Below are positions 26,647 through 37,492 of a stretch of 64,000 nucleotides of DNA, piece by piece. Origin of the DNA: Tranquillimonas alkanivorans (GTDB lineage: Bacteria > Pseudomonadota > Alphaproteobacteria > Rhodobacterales > Rhodobacteraceae); contig NZ_FOXA01000001.1 in assembly GCF_900115595.1 (NCBI RefSeq), positions 124,001-188,000 of the forward strand, given 5' to 3'. Position 1 is the first letter of the stretch. Each line of letters begins with the position of its first letter. The position numbers and the translations under genes were made by a program. The notes beneath the pieces were generated by a model. That model did no database searches, had not been told where the DNA came from, and saw only the letters and a program-made list of their open reading frames with translations.

Positions 26647-29200
26647 AGCGGATGAGCGCGTGATCGCGTATGGCAAGCTGCGCCGCCGCCAGCCGCGCCA
26701 GCGGCACCCGGAAGGGCGAGCACGAGACGTAATCGAATCCCGCCGCCCGACAGAACGCGATGCTGTCGGGGTCGCCGCCGTGTTCGCCGCAGACCGAAAG
26801 CACGATGTCGGGATGGCCCCTGCGTCCCCGCTCGGCCCCCACGGTCAGCAGCTCTCCCACCCCTTCGACGTCGAGCCGCAGGAACGGGTCCTCGACGAAG
26901 ACGCCCTGCGAAACGTAAGCCCCCATAAACCGCCCCGCGTCGTCGCGCGACAGGCCATAGGTCATCTGCGTCAGGTCGTTGGTGCCGAAGCTGAGGAAGG
27001 CGGAGTGCGGCGCAATCTCCTCGGCCCTGAGCGCGGCGCGGGGCGTTTCGACCATCACGCCCAGGCGATAGTCGAAATCGGCGCCGGTCTCGGCCTTCAC
27101 CGCCGCGGCGACGGCGTCGATGCGGGCCTTCACCAGTTCGACCTCGCGCCGGGCCGAGACGAGAGGCAGCATCACCTCGGGCGTCACCGACTGCCCGGCC
27201 TCGACCGTCGCTTCGAAGATGGCGCGGGCCTGCATGTCGTAGATCTCGGGCACCGCGATCCCCAGCCGCACCCCGCGCATGCCGAGCATCGGGTTGAATT
27301 CGCTCAGCGCCTCGACGCGGGCGGTGACCTTCGACACCGGCAGGTCCAGCGCCTCGGCCAGATCGTGCAGGCCGTCGCGGCTTTGCGGCAGGAACTCGTG
27401 CAGCGGCGGGTCCAGCAAGCGGATGCAGACCGGCAGGCCACGCATGATCTCGAACAGCTCGCGGAAATCGGCGCGCTGCATCGGCAGCAGGCGATCCAAC
27501 GCGGCGGCGCGATCCTCAGGGCTGTCGGTGAAGATCATCTCGCGCATGACCGACAGGCGGTTCTCGTCGAAGAACATGTGCTCGGTCCGGCACAGGCCGA
27601 TGCCCTCGGCGTCGAAAGCGCGGGCGACCTTGGCCTCGGCGGGCGTGTCGGCGTTGGCGCGCACGCCGATGTCGCGCAGCTCGTCCGCCCAGCTCAGCAG
27701 CGTGCGGAACGCGTCGTCCAGCGCGGGCTCAAGCAGCCGCGCTGCACCCTCGCGCACAACGCCGGTCGTCCCGTCGAGCGTGACGGTGTCGCCCTCATGA
27801 AAAATGCGCCCGTCCTCGGCCGTCAACGTGCGCTTGCGCCGGTCGATGGCCAGGGACGATGCGCCGACGACGCAGGGCAGGCCCAGGCCGCGCGCGATGA
27901 CGGCGGCGTGGCTCGTCACCCCGCCCTTCTCGGTCAGCACCCCGACCGAGGCGTGCATGCCGCGCACGTCGCCCGGCGTCGTTTCGCGCCGGACAAGGAT
28001 GCAGGGCTCCTCTCGCGCGGCCGCCGTCTGCGCGGCGCGCGAGGAGAAGACGAGCCGTCCGGTCGCCGCGCCGGGGCTGGCGGCGATGCCGCGCGCGATG
28101 ACGGCGGTGCGGCGGTCGGCGGGATCGACCTGCCGATGCAGAAGCTCGGACAGCGCGCGCGGCTCGACCCGCAGCACCGCCTCGGCCTCGGGGATGATGC
28201 CGCTGGCGGCGAGGGCGACGGCGATGCGGACCCCGGCGCGGGCGGTGCGGGCCACGCGCACGGCGTCGAGGACGTAGAGGTTCCCGGCCTCGATCGTGAA
28301 CTCGATCTGCATCTCTTCCCGCAGCCGCGCGCGGGAAAGGTCGCCATAACGTTTGAGGTCCTCGAACACCTCGGGGCACAGCTCTTCCAGCGAAGGCCCG
28401 CGTCCGTCGCGGGTGAGGTAGATCGCCCCCTCCTCGGCCACCAGCGCCTCGCGCCCCTGGGACTGCGACAGGTAACGGCCGGTGATCTGCGGCAGGCCGG
28501 TGTCGCCGTCCACGAACTGGATCACGCCCGAGCCGCATTCGCCGATCCCGGAATTGCCCACGCCAATGGCCATTTCCTGCACCACCAGCCCAAGACCGGC
28601 GTCCGCCGGCGCGCCCTTGCCCTGCCGCAACAGGCGGGCCGATGGCCCCTCCCACGCGCGCGCCATCGAGCGCAGGACGTCGGCAAGCTGGCGGGCCGGG
28701 TCCTGCGGGAACGGCTCTTCCATCTCGGACTCGAAGTCGTGCAGCATCATGTCGATGGCGCTGCGGTCGCTGGTCTGCGGCAGTTCGAACATGTCCGGGT
28801 CCAGCCGGGCGACGTGGACTGCGTAGGCCTGTATGAAACGAAGATAGAGCGCGTCGGCAGCAGGCTGGCCCAACTTGTGGGCGAGCGTCTTGTGCTGCGC
28901 GTCGTTCATCCCGATGTTTAGGATCGCGCCGGGGCCGCCCCAGTCCGGGTCCTCGCTTGACGGGCGGACCGAGATCAGCGGCCCCTCTCCGAACTCGGCC
29001 AGCAGCGCGGCGGTGTCGGGGTCCTGCCCCGCGGCGATGGAGCGCACGGCCGAGAAGCTGAGCGCAACGGTCCGGGGCACCGGAAGATCAAGCCGGATCA
29101 GCCGTTGCAGGCACTTCGCCCGCCCGCCGTGTGCGCCGACCGAGATTGGCGCCGTCGGCGTGATCGGCGTAAATTCAGAGATATCAAAGTGTTTCTGCAC
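26645..29200 (-). CDS. ppdK: Pyruvate, phosphate dikinase
   Basis: An 851-residue enzyme that interconverts pyruvate, ATP and phosphate with phosphoenolpyruvate, AMP and pyrophosphate. The phosphohistidine loop GGVTSHAAVIARGLGLPCV, the GIGLCRTEHMFF segment of the C-terminal barrel, the LSFGTNDLTQMTYGLSRDDAG segment and the late SVCGEHGGDP region with a conserved Cys are all visible. The N-terminal ATP-grasp region is somewhat short, so total length is slightly below the usual 870-890. The gene lies 75 bases downstream of glyS on the same strand. Confidence 0.96.
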   Translation of the reverse strand: MQKHFDISEFTPITPTAPISVGAHGGRAKCLQRLIRLDLPVPRTVALSFSAVRSIAAGQDPDTAALLAEFGEGPLISVRPSSEDPDWGGPGAILNIGMNDAQHKTLAHKLGQPAADALYLRFIQAYAVHVARLDPDMFELPQTSDRSAIDMMLHDFESEMEEPFPQDPARQLADVLRSMARAWEGPSARLLRQGKGAPADAGLGLVVQEMAIGVGNSGIGECGSGVIQFVDGDTGLPQITGRYLSQSQGREALVAEEGAIYLTRDGRGPSLEELCPEVFEDLKRYGDLSRARLREEMQIEFTIEAGNLYVLDAVRVARTARAGVRIAVALAASGIIPEAEAVLRVEPRALSELLHRQVDPADRRTAVIARGIAASPGAATGRLVFSSRAAQTAAAREEPCILVRRETTPGDVRGMHASVGVLTEKGGVTSHAAVIARGLGLPCVVGASSLAIDRRKRTLTAEDGRIFHEGDTVTLDGTTGVVREGAARLLEPALDDAFRTLLSWADELRDIGVRANADTPAEAKVARAFDAEGIGLCRTEHMFFDENRLSVMREMIFTDSPEDRAAALDRLLPMQRADFRELFEIMRGLPVCIRLLDPPLHEFLPQSRDGLHDLAEALDLPVSKVTARVEALSEFNPMLGMRGVRLGIAVPEIYDMQARAIFEATVEAGQSVTPEVMLPLVSARREVELVKARIDAVAAAVKAETGADFDYRLGVMVETPRAALRAEEIAPHSAFLSFGTNDLTQMTYGLSRDDAGRFMGAYVSQGVFVEDPFLRLDVEGVGELLTVGAERGRRGHPDIVLSVCGEHGGDPDSIAFCRAAGFDYVSCSPFRVPLARLAAAQLAIRDHALIR

Positions 29201-29275
29201 CGCAGCACTCCTGCGCCTGCGGGAAGGATAGCGCCCGTGGCGTTTCCCGCAAGGCCGGGGCCCTGCGGGAGCGTT

Positions 29276-31444
29276 TCAGCCTTCGATACGGGTCAGGTCG
29301 GCGACCGACAGGCAGATGGTGCGGATGCGGCTGAGAAGGTTCAGCCGGTTGCGGCGCACGATCTGGTTGTCGGTGTTGATCTGGACGGCCTCGAAGAAGG
29401 CGTCGATGGGTTGGCGCAGGTGCGCCATCGCGGACATGGCGGCGACGAAATCCTCGTCCTTCATCGCCGGTTCGATCCGCTTCTCGGCGGCGTCGAGCGC
29501 GGCGAACAGCGCCTTTTCCTCGTGCGTCTCGGCGAACTTCACGTCGGCACCGAAGGAATACTCCACGCCGTCCTTTTCCTCGGCCTGGGCGAGGATGTTG
29601 TTGGCGCGCTTGAAGCCCTGCAACAGGTTCTCGCCGTCGTCGGTCTTGAGGAAGTCCGACAGCGCCTCGGCCCGCTTCACCAGCAGCGTCAGGTCGTCCG
29701 ACTGCGGCATCGCGAGGCAGGCGTCGATCACGTCGTGCCGGATACCTTCGTCGCGCAGGTGGACCTTGAGGCGGTCGTGGAAGAAGGAGAGGAGGTCGAG
29801 AACGACCGCCTCTTTCTCATCGTATGCAAAAGAACTTTCGCCCATTTCAGTCGAGGCGAGCAGCTTCGCTTCCCCATCCGCCGACTTGGCAGCATCTGCG
29901 AGTTTATCAGCAGGCTGCGGAGCGAAAGCCTTCAGCAGAACGTGCTTCAGGTTGGGGCGGAGCTGATTTGCCAACACCAACCGGATAACCCCCAACGCCG
30001 CCCGACGCAGGGCGAACGGATCCTTCGAGCCCGTGGGCTTCTCGTCGATGGCCCAGAACCCGGTCAGCGTGTCCAGCTTGTCGGCCAGCGCCACGGCGAC
30101 CGAGACGGGGGCGGAGGGCACGTCGTCCGAGGGGCCCAGCGGCGCGTAATGCTCCTGCGCCGCCGCGGCCTCGTCGGCGGTGTAGCCCGCGGCCTCTGCA
30201 TAGTAGCGGCCCATGATGCCCTGGAGTTCGGGGAATTCGTAGACCATTTCAGACGCGAGGTCGGCCTTGGCGATGCGCGCCGCGCGCTCGGCGCTGTCGG
30301 GCTCGGCCCCCACGACCGGCGCGATTTCACGCGCCAGCGCCGCGATGCGATCGATGCGCTCGGCCTGCGTGCCCAGTTGCGCGTGGAAGGTCACGTTCTT
30401 CAGCGTGTCGATCCAAGGCTGCATCCGCTGGTCCTTGGCCACGCGCAGGTCGTTCTCCCAAAAGAACTTGGCGTCCGACAGGCGGGCCGACAGCACCTTC
30501 TGGTTACCGGCGAGGATCGTTGCGCCGTGGTCCGGCGTCTCGCGGTTCGCCACGGTGACGAAGCGGGTGATCTGGCCGCGCTTGGGGTCCTTCACCGAGA
30601 AGAACTTCTGGTGCTCCTTCATCGAGGTCTGAAGCACCTCGGGCGGCAGGTTCAGGAAGTCTTCGCCGATCTCGCCCATCAGCGTGACCGGCCATTCGAC
30701 CAGCCCGGCCACTTCCGACAGCAGCCCCTTGTCTTCGACCAGCTCGAGGCCGCTGGCGAAGGCGGCGTTTCGCGCGTCGCTCAGGATGTGCTCGGCGCGT
30801 TCCTCGGGCGACAGGATGACGTGGCGCTTGCGCAGTTTCTCCAGGTAATCCTCGAACCCCGATACCTCGAACCGGCCCGGCGCCATGAAGCGGTGGCCTT
30901 CGGTGGTGTTGCCGGCCTCGATCCCGTCGACCGACATCGGCACGACCGACGCGCCGCCCTCGTCGCTTAGGATGCAGAGGATCGAGTGCAGCGGCCGCAC
31001 CCAGCGCAGCGTGCCACTTCCCCAGCGCATGGACTTCGGCCAGGGAAAGTTCCGGATGGTGGCTTCAAGCACCTCGGCCACGATCTCGGCCGCCGGGCGG
31101 CCCGGCTTCTCGATGGTGGCGAAGAAGACCTCGCCCTTCTTCTCGGCCCGCACCTCGAGCTGGTCGCGGGTCAGGCCGGTGGCGCGCAGGAAGCCGGCGA
31201 CCGCCTTCTCCGGGGCGTCGGCGCGGGGGCCCTTGCGTTCTTCCCGCACGGTCGGCGATTCAGCCAGCAGCCCCTCGACGGCCAGCGCCAGGCGGCGCGG
31301 AGTCGAGAAGGCTCCGGCCGAGGCATAGGTCAGCCCGGCCTCGACCAGCCCGTCGGTCACGCGCTTCTTGAGGTCGGCGGCGGCCTTGGCCTGCATGCGG
31401 GCCGGGATTTCCTCGGAGAAGAGTTCGATCAGAAGGTCGGGCAT
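29276..31444 (-). CDS. glyS: Glycyl-tRNA synthetase beta subunit
   Basis: A 722-residue beta subunit of the bacterial alpha2-beta2 glycyl-tRNA synthetase. It begins [18 protein letters not shown], the conserved family N-terminus, and holds ARLSDAKFFWENDLR and FALRRAALGVIRL, both typical. The C-terminal DALR-like anticodon-binding region follows. The ATG overlaps the upstream stop by one base (TGATG), so it is coupled to the small membrane protein gene. Confidence 0.97.
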   Translation of the reverse strand: MPDLLIELFSEEIPARMQAKAAADLKKRVTDGLVEAGLTYASAGAFSTPRRLALAVEGLLAESPTVREERKGPRADAPEKAVAGFLRATGLTRDQLEVRAEKKGEVFFATIEKPGRPAAEIVAEVLEATIRNFPWPKSMRWGSGTLRWVRPLHSILCILSDEGGASVVPMSVDGIEAGNTTEGHRFMAPGRFEVSGFEDYLEKLRKRHVILSPEERAEHILSDARNAAFASGLELVEDKGLLSEVAGLVEWPVTLMGEIGEDFLNLPPEVLQTSMKEHQKFFSVKDPKRGQITRFVTVANRETPDHGATILAGNQKVLSARLSDAKFFWENDLRVAKDQRMQPWIDTLKNVTFHAQLGTQAERIDRIAALAREIAPVVGAEPDSAERAARIAKADLASEMVYEFPELQGIMGRYYAEAAGYTADEAAAAQEHYAPLGPSDDVPSAPVSVAVALADKLDTLTGFWAIDEKPTGSKDPFALRRAALGVIRLVLANQLRPNLKHVLLKAFAPQPADKLADAAKSADGEAKLLASTEMGESSFAYDEKEAVVLDLLSFFHDRLKVHLRDEGIRHDVIDACLAMPQSDDLTLLVKRAEALSDFLKTDDGENLLQGFKRANNILAQAEEKDGVEYSFGADVKFAETHEEKALFAALDAAEKRIEPAMKDEDFVAAMSAMAHLRQPIDAFFEAVQINTDNQIVRRNRLNLLSRIRTICLSVADLTRIEG

Positions 31445-31968
31445 CACTCAAAGTCCTCTCGCGGCGGGCACTCTTCGCCGACGGGGTTGCCGGCATAGTC
31501 CGTCTCGCCGCAGTTGTTCAGCTGGTGCCAGGCATAGGCGCGGCCGTCCTCGTAGACGGCGACCACGCGGTCCACGCCGTAGGCGATGTTCTTTTCCCCC
31601 AGGAACGCCTCGGCCTCGCCGCGTTCCAGCGCGCCGGCAATGGTTTCGGCGTCGAAGCAGTCGAACCAGCCGGGGGCGGTCAGCGGCACGGGGTTGGGAT
31701 AGGTCGCGTACTCCGCCCGCAGCGTCTCCAGCGGCACCGACGTCTCGAAGCAGGCGCGGAAGCGCAGGGGCGAGCTGTCGGCGTCGATGCCCACCTGCGC
31801 CGCAGCCGGGATCGCCTGCGGCGTCTCGTCGTCCACGGGCGTCAGGCGCAGCATTTCCTGCGTGAAGTCCACGTCCTCGTAATAGGCATAGACCTGCAGG
31901 TAATACATCGCCCCGCCGGCGATCAGCGCCAGCGCGGCAAGGGTGATGGCGATGATCTTGCCGGTCAT
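31444..31968 (-). CDS. Small membrane-anchored protein between glyQ and glyS (DUF6446-like)
   Basis: A 174-residue protein with one N-terminal transmembrane helix (about residues 4-24) and a periplasmic-type remainder containing [23 protein letters not shown] and a late [16 protein letters not shown] segment; the cysteines could form disulfides. The 4-base overlaps on both sides place it inside the glyQ-glyS operon. I recall this arrangement in many Rhodobacterales, where the gene is annotated DUF6446, but its function is unknown and no catalytic motif is visible. Confidence 0.7.
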   Translation of the reverse strand: MTGKIIAITLAALALIAGGAMYYLQVYAYYEDVDFTQEMLRLTPVDDETPQAIPAAAQVGIDADSSPLRFRACFETSVPLETLRAEYATYPNPVPLTAPGWFDCFDAETIAGALERGEAEAFLGEKNIAYGVDRVVAVYEDGRAYAWHQLNNCGETDYAGNPVGEECPPREDFE

Positions 31969-32900
31969 GCGGCCTGCGTCCATCCCCCGGCGGAGGTCTG
32001 CACGAAGGCGTCGGCGCAGCGCTTCGCCAGCGCCCGCACCCGCCCGATATAGGCCTGCCGCTCGGTGACCGAGATCACGCCGCGCGCATCCAGAAGGTTG
32101 AACAGGTGCGATGCCTTGATGCACTGGTCATAGGCCGGGTGGGCCATGACGATCCGGCGGCCGGTCTTCGGGTCCTCGTGCTCGTGCGAGAGGATGCGCT
32201 CGCACTCGGCCTCGGCATCCTCGAAGTGGCGCAGCAGCATCTCGGTCTCGGCCACGTCGAAGTTCCAGCGCGAGTATTCCTCCTCGGTCTGCTTGAACAC
32301 GTCGCCATAACTCAGCGGGATGGGCGAGGACGGGTCGTTGAACGGCATCTCCATCACGTGGTCAATGCCGAGGACGTACATCGCAAGGCGTTCCAGGCCA
32401 TAGGTCAGCTCGCCCGAGACCGGCTTGCAGTCGTGGCCGCCGACCTGCTGGAAGTACGTGAACTGGCTGACCTCCATGCCGTCGCACCAGACCTCCCAGC
32501 CCAGGCCCCAGGCGCCCAGCGTCGGGCTTTCCCAGTCGTCCTCGACGAAGCGGATGTCGTGGTAGTCGAAGTCGATCCCGATCGCGGCCAGCGAGCCCAG
32601 GTAGAGCTGCTGGAAATCCGGCGGCGACGGCTTGATGAGCACCTGGTACTGGTAATAGTGCTGCAGCCGGTTCGGGTTCTCGCCATAGCGCCCGTCGGTC
32701 GGCCGCCGCGACGGCTGGACATAGGCCGCCGCCCACGGGTTCGATCCCAGCGCGCGCAGCGTCGTTGCCGGGTGGAAGGTGCCCGCACCGACCTCCATGT
32801 CGTAGGGCTGCAAGACCGCGCAGCCCTGCCCCGCCCAGTAGGTCTGGAGCCTCAGGATCACTTCCTGGAAACTCTTCGGACGCGATGCGCCGGTCTGCAT
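31965..32900 (-). CDS. glyQ: Glycyl-tRNA synthetase alpha subunit
   Basis: A 311-residue class II synthetase subunit that activates glycine. It opens with [18 protein letters not shown] and holds [44 protein letters not shown] and [19 protein letters not shown], the near-invariant family signatures. The start at MQTGASRP is chosen; the frame is open for 22 more codons that would include the promoter. It is the first gene of glyQ-DUF-glyS, probably continuing to ppdK. Confidence 0.98.
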   Translation of the reverse strand: MQTGASRPKSFQEVILRLQTYWAGQGCAVLQPYDMEVGAGTFHPATTLRALGSNPWAAAYVQPSRRPTDGRYGENPNRLQHYYQYQVLIKPSPPDFQQLYLGSLAAIGIDFDYHDIRFVEDDWESPTLGAWGLGWEVWCDGMEVSQFTYFQQVGGHDCKPVSGELTYGLERLAMYVLGIDHVMEMPFNDPSSPIPLSYGDVFKQTEEEYSRWNFDVAETEMLLRHFEDAEAECERILSHEHEDPKTGRRIVMAHPAYDQCIKASHLFNLLDARGVISVTERQAYIGRVRALAKRCADAFVQTSAGGWTQAA

Positions 32901-32937
32901 CTGCGGTGCTCCCTGGCCCTTGCTGAAAGTCCCGTCC

Positions 32938-32966
32938 CCAATAGGCAGAAGGGCAACAAGGGTCAA
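32938..32966 (-). promoter_or_regulatory. Candidate sigma-70 promoter of the glyQ operon
   Basis: Minus-strand TTGACC and TATTGG hexamers with an exact 17-base spacer, 37 bases before the glyQ ATG. No T-box-like or other leader structure was noticed. Confidence 0.6.
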
Positions 32967-33064
32967 TCGCGGGGCACGCGGCGCTCAGGACTTCTTGACG
33001 TGCAACCGACGGCGGGGCTGATAGGTTCTTCGACCAACGGACGACATCGACACCGAGGCAGAGC

Positions 33065-34843
33065 ATGAACGTTTTTCGCAGGATCCTGCTGGCGATCCTT
33101 TTCGCCGGCCTGTGCACCAGCGCGCAGGCGCAGCAGGAGGTCTGGCTGCAGATCGAGGCGCAGCCGACGCTGAGCGAGGCGCAGGACCGCGCAAGCACCT
33201 ATGCCCGCCGTCTGGAGAACGTGGCAGGCTTCCAGCTGGGCTCGACCAGCTGGTATGCCATCGTGCTGGGCCCCTACGGCCCGCAGCAGGCCGAGGACGT
33301 GCGCGCCCGCCTGCGCCGGCAGGGCCTGATCCCCTCGGACAGCTTCACCACCGACGGACAGGGCTTTCGCGACCAGTTCTGGCCCATCGGCGGCAGCCGC
33401 GTGTCGCGCGACACCGGCGGGTCGCAGACGCAACAGTTGCAGTCGCAACAGTCTCAGCCGCAACAGTCTCGGCCGCAGGAGGCCGCGCAGCGGCAAGAGG
33501 ACACCGCCCCCGACTTCGAGACCGTCGCCGAGGCCCGCCAGAGCGAGCGTGCGCTGACCAACGACGAACAGCGCGAGCTGCAGGAGGCGATGCGCTGGTC
33601 CGGTGTCTATGACGGACCCATCGACGCGCTCTTCGGGCAGGGCACGCGCTCGGCCATGGCCGAGTGGCAGCGTCGCCGGGGGTACGAGGCGACGGGCGTC
33701 CTGACCACCCGCCAGCGCGAGGAGCTTCTGTCGGACTACTACGCCGTGTTCGACGGGCTTGGCATGGAGCTCGTGCGCGACGAGGAGGCAGGCATCGCCA
33801 TCGCCATGCCCACCGCGCTGGTATCGTTCGATCGCTACGTGCCGCCCTTCGCCCACTACGAGCCGCAGGATGGCGAAGAGCCGGTCAAGGTTCTGCTCAT
33901 CAGCCAGCGCGGCGACCGCGATACGCTCCGCGGGCTTTTCGACATCATGCAGACGCTCGAGATCGTGCCCCCCGAGGGGCCGCGCCAGCAAAGCGGCGAC
34001 AGCTTCTCGCTGACCGGCCGGGGGCAGGACATCGTCTCGCACACCGAGGCGTCGCTGCAAAACGGGCAGATCAAGGGCTTTACGCTGATCTGGCCCGCGG
34101 ACGACGAGGACCGTCGTGCCCGCGTGCTCGACCGCATGCGCGAAAGCTTCCGCCGCATGCCCGGTGTGCTGCCCGACGAAATGGGTGAGCCGGGCGCCGA
34201 CCAGCGCATCGACCTCGTCTCGGGCCTTCAGATCCGCCGCCCGGACCTGTCGCGCTCGGGCTTCTACGTGGACGGCGACGGTGCAGTGCTGACGACCTCG
34301 GACGTGCTGCGACAGTGCCGCCGGATCACGCTGAACGACGACATCGAGGCCGAGATCGCGGCGACCGACGACACCAGCGGGCTGGCCCTGCTGCGCCCGC
34401 GCCAGACGCTTGCGCCGCTCGCCTATGCCCGGCTTCACACCGACATCCCGCGCCTGCAAAGCCGCGTCGCCGTCTCGGGCTATTCCTACGAGGGGGTGCT
34501 GGGCGCGCCGACCCTGACCTACGGCACCGTCGCCGACCTGCGCGGCCTGTCGGGCGAGGACAGCGTCAATCGGCTGGACATCGCGCCGCAGCCCGGCGAC
34601 GCGGGCGGCCCCGTCCTCAGCGAAAGCGGGTCGGTGATGGGCATGCTGCTGCCGCGCGCGTCGGAGGACGGCAAGGTGCTGCCGGACCGCGTGTCCTTCG
34701 CCGCCGATGTCGAGACGATCGCCGGCTTCCTGTCGGACCAGGGCCTGCCCGCCCGCGCGTCGGATCGTGGCGAGGGGCTGAACCCCGACCAACTGACGCG
34801 GCTCGCCGCCGACATGACGGTACTGGTGAGCTGCTGGAACTGA
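33065..34843 (+). CDS. Exported SPOR / peptidoglycan-binding / inactive trypsin-like protein
   Basis: A 592-residue exported protein. After a signal peptide (1-22) comes a SPOR-like domain (about 24-95), a Gln/Ser-rich linker (120-145, repeated QSQ/PQQS), a PG_binding_1 domain (165-225), a middle alpha/beta region and a C-terminal trypsin-like fold (about 385-565). The three catalytic positions look replaced: VLTTSDVL puts D413 where His is expected, SGLALL puts G439 where Asp is expected, and PGDAGGPVL puts A513 where Ser is expected. It is therefore probably a wall-bound, non-proteolytic adaptor. Family assignment of the protease fold is by motif shape only. Confidence 0.78.
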   Translation: MNVFRRILLAILFAGLCTSAQAQQEVWLQIEAQPTLSEAQDRASTYARRLENVAGFQLGSTSWYAIVLGPYGPQQAEDVRARLRRQGLIPSDSFTTDGQGFRDQFWPIGGSRVSRDTGGSQTQQLQSQQSQPQQSRPQEAAQRQEDTAPDFETVAEARQSERALTNDEQRELQEAMRWSGVYDGPIDALFGQGTRSAMAEWQRRRGYEATGVLTTRQREELLSDYYAVFDGLGMELVRDEEAGIAIAMPTALVSFDRYVPPFAHYEPQDGEEPVKVLLISQRGDRDTLRGLFDIMQTLEIVPPEGPRQQSGDSFSLTGRGQDIVSHTEASLQNGQIKGFTLIWPADDEDRRARVLDRMRESFRRMPGVLPDEMGEPGADQRIDLVSGLQIRRPDLSRSGFYVDGDGAVLTTSDVLRQCRRITLNDDIEAEIAATDDTSGLALLRPRQTLAPLAYARLHTDIPRLQSRVAVSGYSYEGVLGAPTLTYGTVADLRGLSGEDSVNRLDIAPQPGDAGGPVLSESGSVMGMLLPRASEDGKVLPDRVSFAADVETIAGFLSDQGLPARASDRGEGLNPDQLTRLAADMTVLVSCWN

Positions 34844-34882
34844 CCGGGGCGGAGCGGCCCTGCCGCTCCGCCTCTTCAAGCC

Positions 34883-35791
34883 TCAGCGCCAGGGGCCGAA
34901 GAGCCGCCCCAGCGCGCCCCACTGGCTGACGACGAGCCCGGCGAGGATCAGCGCAAGCGCCGCGAAGAAGCGCCACGGCAGGTCCTCGCCCAGCGCCGCC
35001 CAGCCGATCACCATCGACCAGACCGGCACCTGGTAGTTCACCAGCGTCATGAACACCGAGCCGGCCGAGCGGATCACCATGATCCGCAGCAGCACCGCCA
35101 TGGCCGTCGGAACGAGACCCAGGAACAGGATCGCCAGTCCCGGCGTCGCGCCCGACCAGCCGGGCACGCCTTCGACCAGCAGCATCACGGGGATCAGGAC
35201 CGCCGCCCCGACCATCAGGGTCAGCGCGCTCAGGACGATCGGATCGACCGGCGGGCAGCGGCGCGTGAGGACCGAGGCGCAGGCATAGCTGACCGCCGCC
35301 GCCAGGCAGGCCAGGCGCCCCAGCGGCCCCAGGTCGGCGCCGCTTACCTGCAGGACGCCCGGCCCCAGCAGCACGAGCGCGCCCGCGAACCCCGTCACCA
35401 CACCGGCCGCCCGGCGCAGCGACAGTGGCTCGTCCGAGAAGAAGTGCGCCATGGGCAGCACGAAGAGCGGCAGCGCCGCCATGGCCAGCCCGCCGAAGGC
35501 CGAGGGGACGAACTGCAGCCCCCAGCTCAGCAGGAAGAACGGGACGGCTGTGGACAAGGTGCCGATCGCCGCCACGTGCAGCCACAGCCGCCGCCCGCCC
35601 TCCGGCCACGGGCGCCCCATCGCCCGCATCAGGACCAGCAGCGCCGCCGCCCCCAGCGTGGTGCGCGCCGCCGCCACGGTCAGCGGGCCGTAGCCGGTCA
35701 GCGCAAGCGAGACGACCGCGAAGGTCCCGCCCCAGATCACCCCGAGCGCAAGAATCGTCAGCCAGTTGGCGAGCGTGGGCTGCGACGTCAT
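34883..35791 (-). CDS. DMT-superfamily transporter (EamA)
   Basis: A 302-residue protein with about ten hydrophobic helices arranged as two EamA repeats. Typical segments are LGVIWGGTFAVVSLAL at the start and WAALGEDLPWRFFAALALILAGLVVSQ near the end. EamA proteins export metabolites or amino acids; the substrate cannot be deduced. The start at MTSQPT is chosen because the 37 codons upstream run through the ilvC terminator. It lies behind ilvC, separated by that terminator. Confidence 0.88.
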   Translation of the reverse strand: MTSQPTLANWLTILALGVIWGGTFAVVSLALTGYGPLTVAAARTTLGAAALLVLMRAMGRPWPEGGRRLWLHVAAIGTLSTAVPFFLLSWGLQFVPSAFGGLAMAALPLFVLPMAHFFSDEPLSLRRAAGVVTGFAGALVLLGPGVLQVSGADLGPLGRLACLAAAVSYACASVLTRRCPPVDPIVLSALTLMVGAAVLIPVMLLVEGVPGWSGATPGLAILFLGLVPTAMAVLLRIMVIRSAGSVFMTLVNYQVPVWSMVIGWAALGEDLPWRFFAALALILAGLVVSQWGALGRLFGPWR

Positions 35792-35813
35792 GCAAGACTC
35801 CTTCCGACGAACG

Positions 35814-35844
35814 AAAAGGGGCTCCCGGACGTGCCGGGAACCCC
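35814..35844 (-). terminator. Intrinsic terminator of ilvC
   Basis: On the minus strand an 11-position inverted repeat GGGGTTCCCGG / CCGGGAGCCCC (one mismatch) with a short loop is followed by TTTT. It lies between the ilvC stop and the EamA start. Confidence 0.8.
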
Positions 35845-35882
35845 ACGGGTCCGGTGGCTCGGGGGCATGGCCCCCGCGCGCC

Positions 35883-37022
<1,140 letters not shown>

Positions 37023-37036
37023 CTATTGAAGAAATC

Positions 37037-37492
37037 ATGCTCGACGACATCGACCGCCGCCTTCTGCGCCAGCTCCAGGCCGATCCGAAGCTGACGACCT
37101 CCGCCCTCGCCGCCCGCTCGCGGGTGACCGCGCAGATGGCCGCGCGGCGGCTCGAGAAGCTGCGCGCGCAGGGAATCCTGCGGGGCATCCACGGCGTGAT
37201 CGACTGGCGCGCGCTCGGTTACGAGGTCGAGGTTTCGCTAAGGATCACGCTCGACAAGACGCAGCGCACCGCGTTCGACGACTTCATCGCCGCCGCACGG
37301 CAGGTGCCCGAGGTGATCGAGATCCAGACGTTCCTCGGCCGCGTCGACGTGCGCCTGTCCATCATCGCGCGGGACATGAAGCATTATCAGGAGATCTACC
37401 GCGACCGCGTCCTCGCCCTGCCGCACATCGCCGACATCGAGGCGCTGATGGAGGTCGCGCGGATCAAGACGCCCGAGGGCCTGCCCATATGA
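37037..37492 (+). CDS. Lrp/AsnC family regulator 1
   Basis: A 151-residue regulator with an N-terminal helix-turn-helix (DIDRRLLRQLQADPKLTTSALAARS) and a C-terminal RAM ligand domain (about 70-145). It is divergent from ilvC, with 131 bases between the starts, and overlaps the next lrp gene by ATGA. The HTH spacing is normal. The ligand is probably an amino acid; the position makes the ilvC promoter the obvious target, without proof. Confidence 0.92.
   Translation: MLDDIDRRLLRQLQADPKLTTSALAARSRVTAQMAARRLEKLRAQGILRGIHGVIDWRALGYEVEVSLRITLDKTQRTAFDDFIAAARQVPEVIEIQTFLGRVDVRLSIIARDMKHYQEIYRDRVLALPHIADIEALMEVARIKTPEGLPI

Noticed and set aside
26456-28921. 820-codon open frame antisense to ppdK
   Set aside because: Low-complexity Arg/Ala/Gly/His composition, no motif, and full overlap with the well-recognised ppdK; a GC shadow frame.
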